A program made the translations under genes and the position numbers. The notes under the pieces were generated by a model. The model made no database searches, had not been told where the DNA came from, and was given only the letters and a program-made list of their open reading frames with translations. Shown in pieces: positions 26,701 to 35,335 of a DNA stretch of 64,000 nucleotides (position 1 is its first letter; each line of letters begins with the position of its first letter). This DNA comes from Rhabdochromatium marinum (GTDB lineage: Bacteria > Pseudomonadota > Gammaproteobacteria > Chromatiales > Chromatiaceae): positions 38,501 through 102,500 of the forward strand of contig NZ_NRRS01000002.1 of assembly GCF_016583795.1 (NCBI RefSeq), read 5' to 3'.

Positions 26701-27873
26701 CCCCAAGACTGGCCTGAGCATGAGCTGATCCTTCTCGCCCACCTAGTCGGAGATGGAAGCTACCTGAGCGGTCAGCCGCTCAGATACACCACGGCATCGG
26801 AAGACAATAGCCGAGTGGTCACCGAATGCGCCCAATTTTTTGGGGTAAAGGTTAACCGACACCCAGGTCGCGGCAACTGGCACCAGCTCGTTTTTAGCGG
26901 TAATGGTAACCGCTGGCACCCAGCAGGTATCAATCTGTGGCTGCGCGGACTTCGCCTGTTTGGACAACGCTCCTATGAAAAACGACTGCCACCCGAGCTT
27001 TTTCAATGCCCTAACGCACAGATTGGTCTTTTTCTTCGGCACCTTTGGGCGACAGATGGCACGATTTCGCCGCGTAAGCCTGGCCAAAAAGGCAGCCACG
27101 GAGTGCATCTTAGTACTAACAGCCGCAGCCTGGCCGAGGATGTCCAGGCGCTGCTGCTGCGTCTCGGGATTCGCTCAAAAATCCAATCCGTGGAACAAGC
27201 TGGCTACCGTACCACCTATCTGGTTTGGGTGATCGGCGCAGAAGCCCAGCAGCGCTTTCTCGATCAAGTCGGTGCTTTTGGACCGAGAGTCGGAGCTGCA
27301 ATAAAACTACAAGCACTACTCGAAGGTATGAAGGCGAATTCCAATGTCGATACCTTGCCAATTGAGGTGTTCGGGCAAGTACGCAGTCGCATGCTGGCGT
27401 CTGGCATCAGCACCCGACAGATGGCCGCATTGCGCGGAACCAGCTACGGCGGCAGCGCTCATTTCAACTTCGCGCCCTCGCAGGTAACCCTGTCAAGCGA
27501 TGCGACCCTGCTGGATGATCCGGAACTGCGCGATCTCGCCGAGAGCGACTTGTTCTGGGATCGCGTTGTCGCGGTCGAGCCAGCAGGCGAGGAGGCGGTT
27601 TACGACCTGACAGTCCCCGGTCCTGCCTGCTGGCTCGCCGATGGTATTGTTAGCCACAACTCGGGCGCAATCGAACAGGACGCGGACCTCATTGCGTTTA
27701 TATACCGAGACGAAGTGTATAACGAAGACAGCCCCGACAAAGGGGTTGCGGAGATCATTATTGCCAAGCAGCGCAACGGCCCTATTGGCACTGTTAAGCT
27801 GGCTTTCCTCGGGCAATACACCCGCTTCGACAACCTGGCCAACGAATACTATCGCGATGACAATGGTTATTAA
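23731..27873 (+). CDS. dnaB: Replicative DNA helicase DnaB carrying two inteins
   Basis: The open frame encodes about 1380 residues, and removal of two inteins leaves about 465, the length of E. coli DnaB. Exteins: the N-terminal domain (NNTNAEQSLLGALMLEN), then GRPSMGK split from TSFAMNIAENVA by intein 1 inside Walker A, then the motor core (DYLQLMQASTAGENRATEIS), then RPVMSDLRE split from SGAIEQDADLIAFIYRDEVY by intein 2. Start: TTG at 23731 has CAGGA 8 nt upstream, so it is preferred over TTG 23725. Splicing of both inteins is required for any helicase activity, because the first one separates the Walker A lysine from its threonine. Confidence 0.96.
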   Translation: MASNDLSDLAEVRVPPNNTNAEQSLLGALMLENSTWEQVADKVCEEDFYRQEHRVLFRGIAILAEDNQPFDVVTLSEALSKRNLLEDCGGLPYLAEIDRNTASAANALHYARIVRFNSVLRQLARAGVEIADLAYATEGRGEAEILDLAEAKVFQIAEQLSRGGGGFQPIRNLLVTAMDKIDELYHREEPITGVPTGFTDFDMKTSGLQAADLIIVAGRPSMGKCLDAKTEIPLADGCVETIETLFYRRQAELLTLNDRMRLETAQANAFVDDGFKSVFRVTTRLGRVVETTATHPFLTLEGWKPLGELAIGDTIGVPRRLPIFGTRAMRECEVKLLSYLLGDGCFRNRTPKLINENAAIQADFIAAAQEFGGVRAQLKQRPDRTPEVCVIGDRAQIQSQRKAFGQALTDALIAAGSSQRSLALATGASPASVCNWTQGRSMPGAALFERIHTFFTDAHVTWDPNPRVDGAKNGPNALTRWLIELGLWERDAHGKFVPAPVFQLPKNQLALFLNRLFATDGWATRLSSGQCQLGYASVSERLARQIQHLLLRFGIIAKLRHRRIRREQNDSHAWQLDITDGDSIRTFAAEIGIFSKEAALERVLDALAQKRQQTNTDLIPVAVWERLRAMKGEESWSHLAERAGLIGTSNIHVGKRALSRQRLARLAHALQDQSLSDLASSDLFWDPIVAIESLGRRQVYDLTVPDTHNFVANDICVHNTSFAMNIAENVAIKTGKGVAIFSMEMPGDSLAMRMMSSLGQIDQHRVRTGKLGDDDWPRLTSAVSMLSQVSMHIDDTGGLSPTEVRARVRRLQRELKREDKELGLIVLDYLQLMQASTAGENRATEISLISRSLKSLAKELNVPVVALSQLNRSLENRPNKRPVMSDLRECVTGDTKVVLADGRRIPIAELCGSQARVLAIDTRGRLIEAEAECVWQVGTRHVFSIKLASGRVMRATAEHRLKGANGWIKVSELAQGTRLATARLLPEPRQPQDWPEHELILLAHLVGDGSYLSGQPLRYTTASEDNSRVVTECAQFFGVKVNRHPGRGNWHQLVFSGNGNRWHPAGINLWLRGLRLFGQRSYEKRLPPELFQCPNAQIGLFLRHLWATDGTISPRKPGQKGSHGVHLSTNSRSLAEDVQALLLRLGIRSKIQSVEQAGYRTTYLVWVIGAEAQQRFLDQVGAFGPRVGAAIKLQALLEGMKANSNVDTLPIEVFGQVRSRMLASGISTRQMAALRGTSYGGSAHFNFAPSQVTLSSDATLLDDPELRDLAESDLFWDRVVAVEPAGEEAVYDLTVPGPACWLADGIVSHNSGAIEQDADLIAFIYRDEVYNEDSPDKGVAEIIIAKQRNGPIGTVKLAFLGQYTRFDNLANEYYRDDNGY
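24403..25887 (+). mobile_element. Intein 1 of DnaB (Walker A site), 495 aa, LAGLIDADG type with extra HTH
   Basis: It begins with Cys (CLDAKTEIPLADG, block A) and ends VCDLT-type block F (VYDLTVPDTHNFVAND) and block G (ICVHN) before Thr of the host, so it is a class 1 intein at the DnaB-a position. Block B is TTATHPFLTLEGW. Two LAGLIDADG motifs are present: LLSYLLGDGCF near residue 112 and LALFLNRLFATDGW near 285. Between them, residues about 178-233 read as a helix-turn-helix (SQRSLALATGASPASVCNW), likely a DNA-recognition insert. All splicing residues look intact, so splicing and homing are plausible. Confidence 0.94.
26398..27660 (+). mobile_element. Intein 2 of DnaB (DnaB-b site), 421 aa, LAGLIDADG type
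   Basis: It starts with Cys (CVTGDTKVVLADGRRIPIAEL, block A within this), has block B near RATAEHRLKGANGWIKV, LAGLIDADG motifs LLAHLVGDGSY and IGLFLRHLWATDGTI, and ends VYDLTVPGPACWLADG plus VSHN before the host Ser. The insertion point, after SDLRE, is the known DnaB-b site. Its C-terminal 45 residues (DLAESDLFWDRVVAVE onward) closely resemble those of intein 1. The splicing residues are complete. Confidence 0.94.
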
Positions 27874-27909
27874 ACTGCATCCCGTTTGAACGGATATCTC
27901 TGAATTGAT

Positions 27910-27930
27910 CAGTCGCAATCATTGCGACTG
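27910..27930. terminator. Hairpin between convergent dnaB and chemoreceptor genes
   Basis: CAGTCGCAA, loop TCA, TTGCGACTG is a perfect 9-bp stem in the 111-nt convergent gap. It has no T-run on either strand, so an intrinsic terminator is possible but weak. Confidence 0.4.
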
Positions 27931-27984
27931 TCAAGTCCCGGAAGATTGTCAGGAAGTTAAACACGCGCGATCTTTGGGCCAAGT

Positions 27985-29694
<1,710 letters not shown>

Positions 29695-29847
29695 CTAATA
29701 TTTCATTGTGCCGAATTATAGTTAAAAGCTCAATCTTTAAGATAAGTAGATAGCGATGATAATCAGTCTCGCTCAGGTTTGCGGACTCAAGGCCAGGTGG
29801 GCAGTGCGCGCTTAATGGTTTCTATTAGAGCCGTTATACTCTGCCCC

Positions 29848-31269
29848 ATGCCATCTGCTCCCCACCAGCCAAAAAAATCCAAGTCGCTGTTCGTCTGCGG
29901 CGCCTGTGGCGCTCAGTTTCCAAAATGGAGCGGCCAATGTTCGGATTGCGGGGCCTGGAATCAAATTGAAGAACGCCGCGTGCCGGTTGAGTCGGGGCGC
30001 CGTGCGGCCTTGTCCGGCTACGCCGGTGCGGCCGCCGCCCCCGCTGCTACAGTGCATGATCTAACCGAGCTAGCGCTGGAGGTGGAAACCCGCTTTCCCT
30101 GTGGCATCAGCGAGCTTGACCGAGTGCTGGGCGGTGGCCTGGTCAGTGGCTCGGTGGTATTGCTGGGGGGCGATCCGGGCATTGGCAAATCAACTCTGTT
30201 GCTCCAAGCCTGCACCGCGCTCGCTGCGCGCTGGACGCAAGAGGCGCTACGCGGCTATCAGCATCCCGTACTCTATGTCACGGGCGAGGAATCGCCGGAG
30301 CAGGTTAGTCTGCGCGCCGCGCGCCTGGCGTTACCGCGTGCGGCGATTCGGTTGCTGGCAGAGACTTCGGTTGAGCGTATCCTGGCGACGGTGGAACAGG
30401 AGCGCCCGGCGATGCTGGTGATTGATTCCATCCAGACGCTCTTCACCGAAGCGATCTCCTCAGCCCCCGGTTCGGTCACGCAGGTGCGCGACAGCGCGGC
30501 CTTGCTGGTGCGCTTCGCCAAACAAAGCGGCACCACGGTGTTTCTGGTTGGCCATGTGACCAAGGATGGTACTCTGGCCGGCCCGCGCGTACTTGAGCAC
30601 ATGGTTGATACCGTGCTCTATTTCGAGGGCGGACCCAGCGGCACCCATCGCCTGGTGCGCGCAGTCAAGAACCGCTTCGGAGCGGCCAATGAGCTGGGCG
30701 TCTTTGCCATGACCGATCGCGGGCTGCGTCAGGTCAAGAATCCCTCAGCGATTTTCCTGGCGCGTCAGGCCGAACCTGTACCTGGCTCCGTGGTGCTGAT
30801 CACCCGCGAGGGCACCCGGCCCCTGTTAGTGGAAGTGCAGGCGCTGGTGGATGAAAGCCCGCTGGCCAATCCGCGCCGCGTCACCCTGGGACTGGATCAA
30901 AATCGTCTGGCCATGCTGCTGGCAGTGCTGCATCGCCACGGCGGTGTGCCGCTGTTCAATCAAGATGTCTTTGCTAACGTGGTCGGCGGAGTGCGAGTCA
31001 CCGAGACCGCAGCCGATCTGGCACTGGTGCTGGCGGTGCAGTCAAGCTACCGGGATCGCGCACTGCCGCTGGAACTGGCAGTGTTTGGCGAGATCGGCCT
31101 GGCTGGAGAAATTCGCCCGGTGCCCAATGGACTGGAGCGGCTGCGCGAAGCCGCCAAGCACGGCATGCGCCAGGTCATCATCCCCAAGGCCAATGCGCCC
31201 AAGGGCGGTATTGAGGGGCTGGAAATCCGCGCCGTTACCCGCCTGCGCGAAGCGCTGGAAGCGGTTTAA
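29848..31269 (+). CDS. radA: DNA repair protein RadA
   Basis: 473 residues starting MPSAPHQPKKSKSLFVCGACG. An N-terminal four-cysteine zinc finger (CGACGAQFPKWSGQCSDCG), a RecA-like ATPase (Walker A GGDPGIGKSTLLLQ, the RadA-specific KNRFGAANELGVF), and a C-terminal Lon protease-like domain (LALVLAVQSSYRDRALP) are all present. RadA promotes branch migration in recombination. A TATACT box (29835-29840) ends only 7 nt before the ATG, so the mRNA may be leaderless. The stop codon overlaps that of the convergent CorB-like gene by 4 nt. Confidence 0.95.
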   Translation: MPSAPHQPKKSKSLFVCGACGAQFPKWSGQCSDCGAWNQIEERRVPVESGRRAALSGYAGAAAAPAATVHDLTELALEVETRFPCGISELDRVLGGGLVSGSVVLLGGDPGIGKSTLLLQACTALAARWTQEALRGYQHPVLYVTGEESPEQVSLRAARLALPRAAIRLLAETSVERILATVEQERPAMLVIDSIQTLFTEAISSAPGSVTQVRDSAALLVRFAKQSGTTVFLVGHVTKDGTLAGPRVLEHMVDTVLYFEGGPSGTHRLVRAVKNRFGAANELGVFAMTDRGLRQVKNPSAIFLARQAEPVPGSVVLITREGTRPLLVEVQALVDESPLANPRRVTLGLDQNRLAMLLAVLHRHGGVPLFNQDVFANVVGGVRVTETAADLALVLAVQSSYRDRALPLELAVFGEIGLAGEIRPVPNGLERLREAAKHGMRQVIIPKANAPKGGIEGLEIRAVTRLREALEAV

Positions 31270-32549
31270 CGACCCACCTCGCTGTCGCTGTCATCATCCT
31301 GACCGGCGTATTTCACCGTCTTTACGGCCGTATCATCGGCTTGAATAATCTCCAGCGGATAACCGTGCAGTTTCAAACTGGTGCCCGGCTCAGGGATGGT
31401 TTCCATGTAATCGAGAATCAGACCGTTAAGTGTCTTGGGGCCATCGGTGGGCAGCTCCCAGCGCAGGGCGCGGTTGAGTTCGCGCACCGTGATACCGCCA
31501 TCGAACAACAGGCTGCCGTCTTCGTTGCGGTGCAACTCAGGGAAGGAATCCGACGGATCAGTGGTGATTTCGCCGACGATCTCCTCGACCAGATCGGCCA
31601 GTGTAACCATGCCCTGAAAGTCGCCATACTCATCGACAATGAGTGCAATGCGCTCCTTGGCACGTTGAAAGTTCAGCAACTGTCGATAGAGCTGTGTGCC
31701 CTCGGGGACAAAATAGGGTTCACGCGCCAGGCGGCGCAAGGCGTCCTTCAGCCCGTCACGTTCGAGCAAGCCGCCAAGCGCATTGCGGGCGTGAAAAATG
31801 CCAATGACATTATCAATACTGCCATCGAATAGCGGCAGGCGTGCGTAGCTGGAACGTTTGATAGCGTTGATGATGTCTTCGTCATCATCCTGAATATCGA
31901 TGCCCTCAACCTCATGCCTTGGGACCATGATGTCTTCGACCGTGGCCTGCTCCAGGTTCAGGATAGCCAGCAGCATGTCGCGACTGCGCTCGGGAATCAT
32001 AGCGCCGGCCTCAGTGACCACGGTGCGCAATTCCTCCTGACTCAGGGCATGGCCCCGGTGCTCGTCCGGGCGCACACCGAGCTGCTTCAGCAAACCATTA
32101 GCGATGAGATTCACCAGCCAGACAATGGGATACAGCACTCGCAGCAGCGGCATATAGATGATGGCCGCTGGATAGGCCAGGCGCTCGGGATGCAAAGCGG
32201 CCAGCGTTTTCGGTGTCACCTCAGAGAACACCAGAATCACCAGCGTCAGGAGTCCGGCCGCCAAGGCAATCGTGCCTTCTCCGCCCAGGCGCAGGGCGAT
32301 CACCGTCGCCAGCGATGAGGCCAGTATATTGACGAAATTATTGCCCAGTAGAATCAGGCCAATCAGCCGGTCAGGGCGTTCGAGCAAGCGCGCGGCCAAT
32401 TGCGCGCCACGATGCCCCTGTTCCGCCTGATGGCGCATCCGATAGCGGTTCAGCGTCATCAATGCCGTCTCGGAGCCGGAGAAGAAGCCCGAGAGAATCA
32501 ACAAACCGAGCAAGACCAAAAAGAGTCCGGCCAGCGGAAATTCGTTCAC
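31266..32549 (-). CDS. CNNM/CorB-family transporter (DUF21-CBS-CorC_HlyC)
   Basis: 427 residues. The N-terminal DUF21 membrane domain has four predicted helices and the FFSGSETALMTLNRYRMRH signature. A pair of CBS domains follows (VEDIMVPRHEVEGIDIQDD, ALIVDEYGDFQGMVTLADLV), then a C-terminal CorC_HlyC domain (FDGGITVRELNRAL). The family exports or mediates Mg2+ (or Co2+) flux and is often called CorB or 'hemolysin-like' without evidence of haemolysis. It lies 57 nt downstream of the AMMECR1 gene on the same strand. Confidence 0.92.
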   Translation of the reverse strand: MNEFPLAGLFLVLLGLLILSGFFSGSETALMTLNRYRMRHQAEQGHRGAQLAARLLERPDRLIGLILLGNNFVNILASSLATVIALRLGGEGTIALAAGLLTLVILVFSEVTPKTLAALHPERLAYPAAIIYMPLLRVLYPIVWLVNLIANGLLKQLGVRPDEHRGHALSQEELRTVVTEAGAMIPERSRDMLLAILNLEQATVEDIMVPRHEVEGIDIQDDDEDIINAIKRSSYARLPLFDGSIDNVIGIFHARNALGGLLERDGLKDALRRLAREPYFVPEGTQLYRQLLNFQRAKERIALIVDEYGDFQGMVTLADLVEEIVGEITTDPSDSFPELHRNEDGSLLFDGGITVRELNRALRWELPTDGPKTLNGLILDYMETIPEPGTSLKLHGYPLEIIQADDTAVKTVKYAGQDDDSDSEVGR

Positions 32550-32606
32550 GGCTGCTGTGGACGTATCGCCATTGAATGAAGAATCGTGAACCGGGAGGCG
32601 CGCGCT

Positions 32607-33215
32607 TTATTCACCAAAATACTCGGTGCGGTAGCGCCAGGCGCGCAGGTTCTCGGGCCATTCCTGTGCAGACAGGCCGGCTTTGCGCTTGAGATGGCGC
32701 AGAAAATCCTCTGCGCGCGGCAGCTGTTCCCACACCGAGGGCAAAAAGGTGCCACGACGCGCGCCGGCCTCCAAAATCAAGCCATCAACGCCCGGGCAGA
32801 GCGCCGCCAGCAGCTCATCTTCGCTTGCGCAGGCCATAGCTTGCCGGGGCCCGATCACGGAAATACTAATGTGCAAAGCTGCAAACTCGGCTTGATGCAG
32901 CGGCTCAAAACGCGGATCGCGAAAAGCTGCGGCAAAGGCGTTGTCGCTCACATCCGCCGCCAGGCTGCGGTGCGGGGAAGCTTCCAGGCTGCCAATGCAG
33001 CCGCGCAGCTGGGCGTACAATTCGAGCGTGACAAAGGCCGCACCGGGTGCGCGCAGTGTCTCAGATTCCGACTCGGGATGCAGCACCGCCGCATGGCCAT
33101 ATTCCAGCCCTTGAGCAATGGAGGCGCGGGCAATAACCAGCAAACGTCGGCGGTCAGCGTCAACCAAGCGCGTGCCTGGCGCTGCGCTGGTGGTAGAGGC
33201 ATCAGTGGAAGGCAT
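32607..33215 (-). CDS. AmmeMemoRadiSam system protein A (AMMECR1 domain)
   Basis: 202 residues from MPSTDASTTSAAP. The AMMECR1 fold is recognisable by LRGCIGSLEAS (written in full as AQLRGCIGSLEASPHRSLAA), AFRDPRFEPL, ISVIGPR, and the C-terminal GTFLPSVWEQLP and WRYRTEYFGE. Its biochemical role is unknown. It overlaps the Memo-like gene by 14 nt, and the matching radical SAM gene is transcribed divergently from the same locus, so all three parts of the AmmeMemoRadiSam set are present. Confidence 0.93.
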   Translation of the reverse strand: MPSTDASTTSAAPGTRLVDADRRRLLVIARASIAQGLEYGHAAVLHPESESETLRAPGAAFVTLELYAQLRGCIGSLEASPHRSLAADVSDNAFAAAFRDPRFEPLHQAEFAALHISISVIGPRQAMACASEDELLAALCPGVDGLILEAGARRGTFLPSVWEQLPRAEDFLRHLKRKAGLSAQEWPENLRAWRYRTEYFGE

Positions 33216-34023
33216 AGGCACCATACCCGACCACGCGGTCGGGTAAGCCGGCTGTCTGGCTGGAGTTGCGCAAATCGAGCTGCTCGACGCTCAGTCCGCG
33301 CTCGCGCGCCAGCTGCAACAGCCCCGACATTGGGTAACGACCACAGGCCTGCTCCGGGCCGATGGCCTGTGGTTGCAGATTCAAAATGGCGGCCGCTGTT
33401 TGTGCATCCAGAGCGCGGGCACGGGCGTCATCGAGAAAATGGCTCAAATCCGAGCTGATCAGGATCAGGGTCTCAGCGCCACCCCACAGCGGCGCCAACA
33501 CCCGGGCCACCTCAACAGGGCTGGCAGTCCCCACCAGCAGCGGCACCAGTTCAAAGTCGCCCAGCATGTGCTGTAAGAATGGCAGTTGTACCTCCAGACT
33601 GTGCTCACCCTCGAAGGCGGCATCCAATCGCTGCACCAGCCCCTGTTCAAGCAGGGGCGCCAGCGCCGACCGGGCCACGGGTACCCGGCCCAGCGGTGTC
33701 TCGAAGGCCTCAGCGTCACAGATGGCCAGCCCGTGCAACGGCCAGCGATGTGCCGGGCCGAATAGCACCACACGGCGAATGTCAGCCGCCTGGGGCGCCA
33801 GGCGCGCATAGGCACTGGCGGCAATCGGTCCCGAGTAGGAATAACCGGCATGCGGCACAATCAGTGCCTTGGTCCGTTGCTTGGACGACGTCCCTGGCTC
33901 GGCCACCGCTGGTTCGACCACCGCTGCACGGCGCGCAAAGCAGGCGTCAATGGCGGCGCGCAAGTGCGCCGGATCGGCGGGGTAGAAGGTTCCGGCCACG
34001 CAGGCGTGGCGAATGTTGGTCAT
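33202..34023 (-). CDS. AmmeMemoRadiSam system protein B (Memo/MEMO1-like)
   Basis: 273 residues from MTNIRHACVAGTFYPADP. Conserved parts are AGTFYPAD, VPHAGYSYSGPIAASAYA, FGPAHRWPLHG, EHSLEVQLPFLQHML and SSDLSHFLDD, all typical of the Memo family, which is related to class III extradiol dioxygenases and keeps several metal-type His/Asp residues (PHAGY, EHSLE, SSDLSH). It is translated just ahead of the AMMECR1 gene with overlapping ends and faces the radical SAM gene across a 136-nt gap. Confidence 0.93.
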   Translation of the reverse strand: MTNIRHACVAGTFYPADPAHLRAAIDACFARRAAVVEPAVAEPGTSSKQRTKALIVPHAGYSYSGPIAASAYARLAPQAADIRRVVLFGPAHRWPLHGLAICDAEAFETPLGRVPVARSALAPLLEQGLVQRLDAAFEGEHSLEVQLPFLQHMLGDFELVPLLVGTASPVEVARVLAPLWGGAETLILISSDLSHFLDDARARALDAQTAAAILNLQPQAIGPEQACGRYPMSGLLQLARERGLSVEQLDLRNSSQTAGLPDRVVGYGAYAFH

Positions 34024-34159
34024 GCCAAGCGCTCCCAAGCAGGTTCAATTGCACCCAGGCGACGCGCATTCGCGCCTGTTCAGTTATAGTCTAGACGATG
34101 CTTGCTCAGAACAGAACCGTCGTCGTCACGCGCGCGTCTGTCTCCACCCAGAGGAGGCC

Positions 34160-35335
34160 ATGCACATGCACATGCCCAGCACCTCAGCAACCGCAACCGC
34201 CGCCGCCACAACACAGCACCTGAATGCCGAGCATGACAGCTTTTGTCATGGCCTTGAAGATGGACGCGTGCAATGTGATCTCTGCCCGCGCGTCTGCCGG
34301 CTGCGCGCGGGGCAGCGCGGACTGTGCTTCGTGCGCGGCGCGCGCGAGGGGCGTATTGAGCTGCTGACCTACGGACGCTCCAGCGGCTTTTGCATCGACC
34401 CGATTGAGAAAAAGCCCCTCTATCACTTTTTGCCCGGCACCCCGGTGTTGTCCTTCGGCACCGCTGGTTGCAACCTGAGCTGTGACTTTTGCCAGAACTG
34501 GGACATCAGCACATCGCGCGCCACCGATACTCTGGCCGCCCAGGCCAGCCCGGAGCAAATTGCCCGCACCGCCCGGCAGCACCATTGCCGCAGCGTCGCT
34601 TACACCTACAATGATCCGGTCATCTTTTTGGAATATGCGCGCGACACCGCTCACGCCTGTCAGGCACTAGGTGTGAAGAACGTCGCCGTCACTGCCGGTT
34701 ACATCAGCCCCGGTGCGCGTGAGGCCTTTTTTGCTCCCATGGACGCCGCCAACATTGATCTCAAGGCCTTCAGCGAGGACTTCTACCGCCGCCACTGTGG
34801 CGGACATCTCGCGCCGGTGCTGGAAACCCTGCAATACCTGAAGCAGGAGACCCAGGTCTGGATCGAAATCACTACCCTGCTGATTCCGGGGCTGAACGAC
34901 AGCGACGCCGAACTCAACGCCCTGTGCGCCTGGATTGCCGAACACCTTGGCACCGAAGTGCCGCTGCATTTCTCGGCGTTCCACCCAGACTTCAAACAAG
35001 GCCACCGCCCACCGACGCCACGCACGACACTCGTTTGCGCGCGCCAGACTGCAATGGCCCATGGTTTGCATTATGTCTATATTGGCAATCTGCACGACCG
35101 TTGCGGCGCCAGCACCTGGTGCTCCAACTGCGGCGCCCAACTGATTGAACGCGAGGCCTATCAGCTCGGCACCTGGAACCTAACCACCTCCGCCACCTGC
35201 GCGCATTGCGGCACCCTCTGTGCCGGCGTATTCGAAGCCCGGCCGGGTGACTGGGGGGCGCATCGACAGCCAATAACGATCACCCACCATGCATCCCCTG
35301 CTACACACCGCCTACGCCAAGGCCGCCCGCGCTGA
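34160..35335 (+). CDS. AmmeMemoRadiSam system radical SAM enzyme
   Basis: About 391 residues. The SAM [4Fe-4S] motif is CNLSCDFCQNWD (CxxxCxxC). It is preceded by an extra cysteine cluster (CDLCPRVCRLRAGQRGLCF) and followed near the C-terminus by two zinc-ribbon-like pairs (CSNCG and CAHCGTLCAG). It resembles pyruvate formate-lyase activases. Start: GAGGAGG at 34151-34157 precedes three closely spaced ATGs (34160, 34166, 34172); 34166 is best spaced. The reaction is unknown in any organism to my knowledge. Its last 47 nt overlap the glycosyltransferase gene in another frame. Confidence 0.94.
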   Translation: MHMHMPSTSATATAAATTQHLNAEHDSFCHGLEDGRVQCDLCPRVCRLRAGQRGLCFVRGAREGRIELLTYGRSSGFCIDPIEKKPLYHFLPGTPVLSFGTAGCNLSCDFCQNWDISTSRATDTLAAQASPEQIARTARQHHCRSVAYTYNDPVIFLEYARDTAHACQALGVKNVAVTAGYISPGAREAFFAPMDAANIDLKAFSEDFYRRHCGGHLAPVLETLQYLKQETQVWIEITTLLIPGLNDSDAELNALCAWIAEHLGTEVPLHFSAFHPDFKQGHRPPTPRTTLVCARQTAMAHGLHYVYIGNLHDRCGASTWCSNCGAQLIEREAYQLGTWNLTTSATCAHCGTLCAGVFEARPGDWGAHRQPITITHHASPATHRLRQGRPR

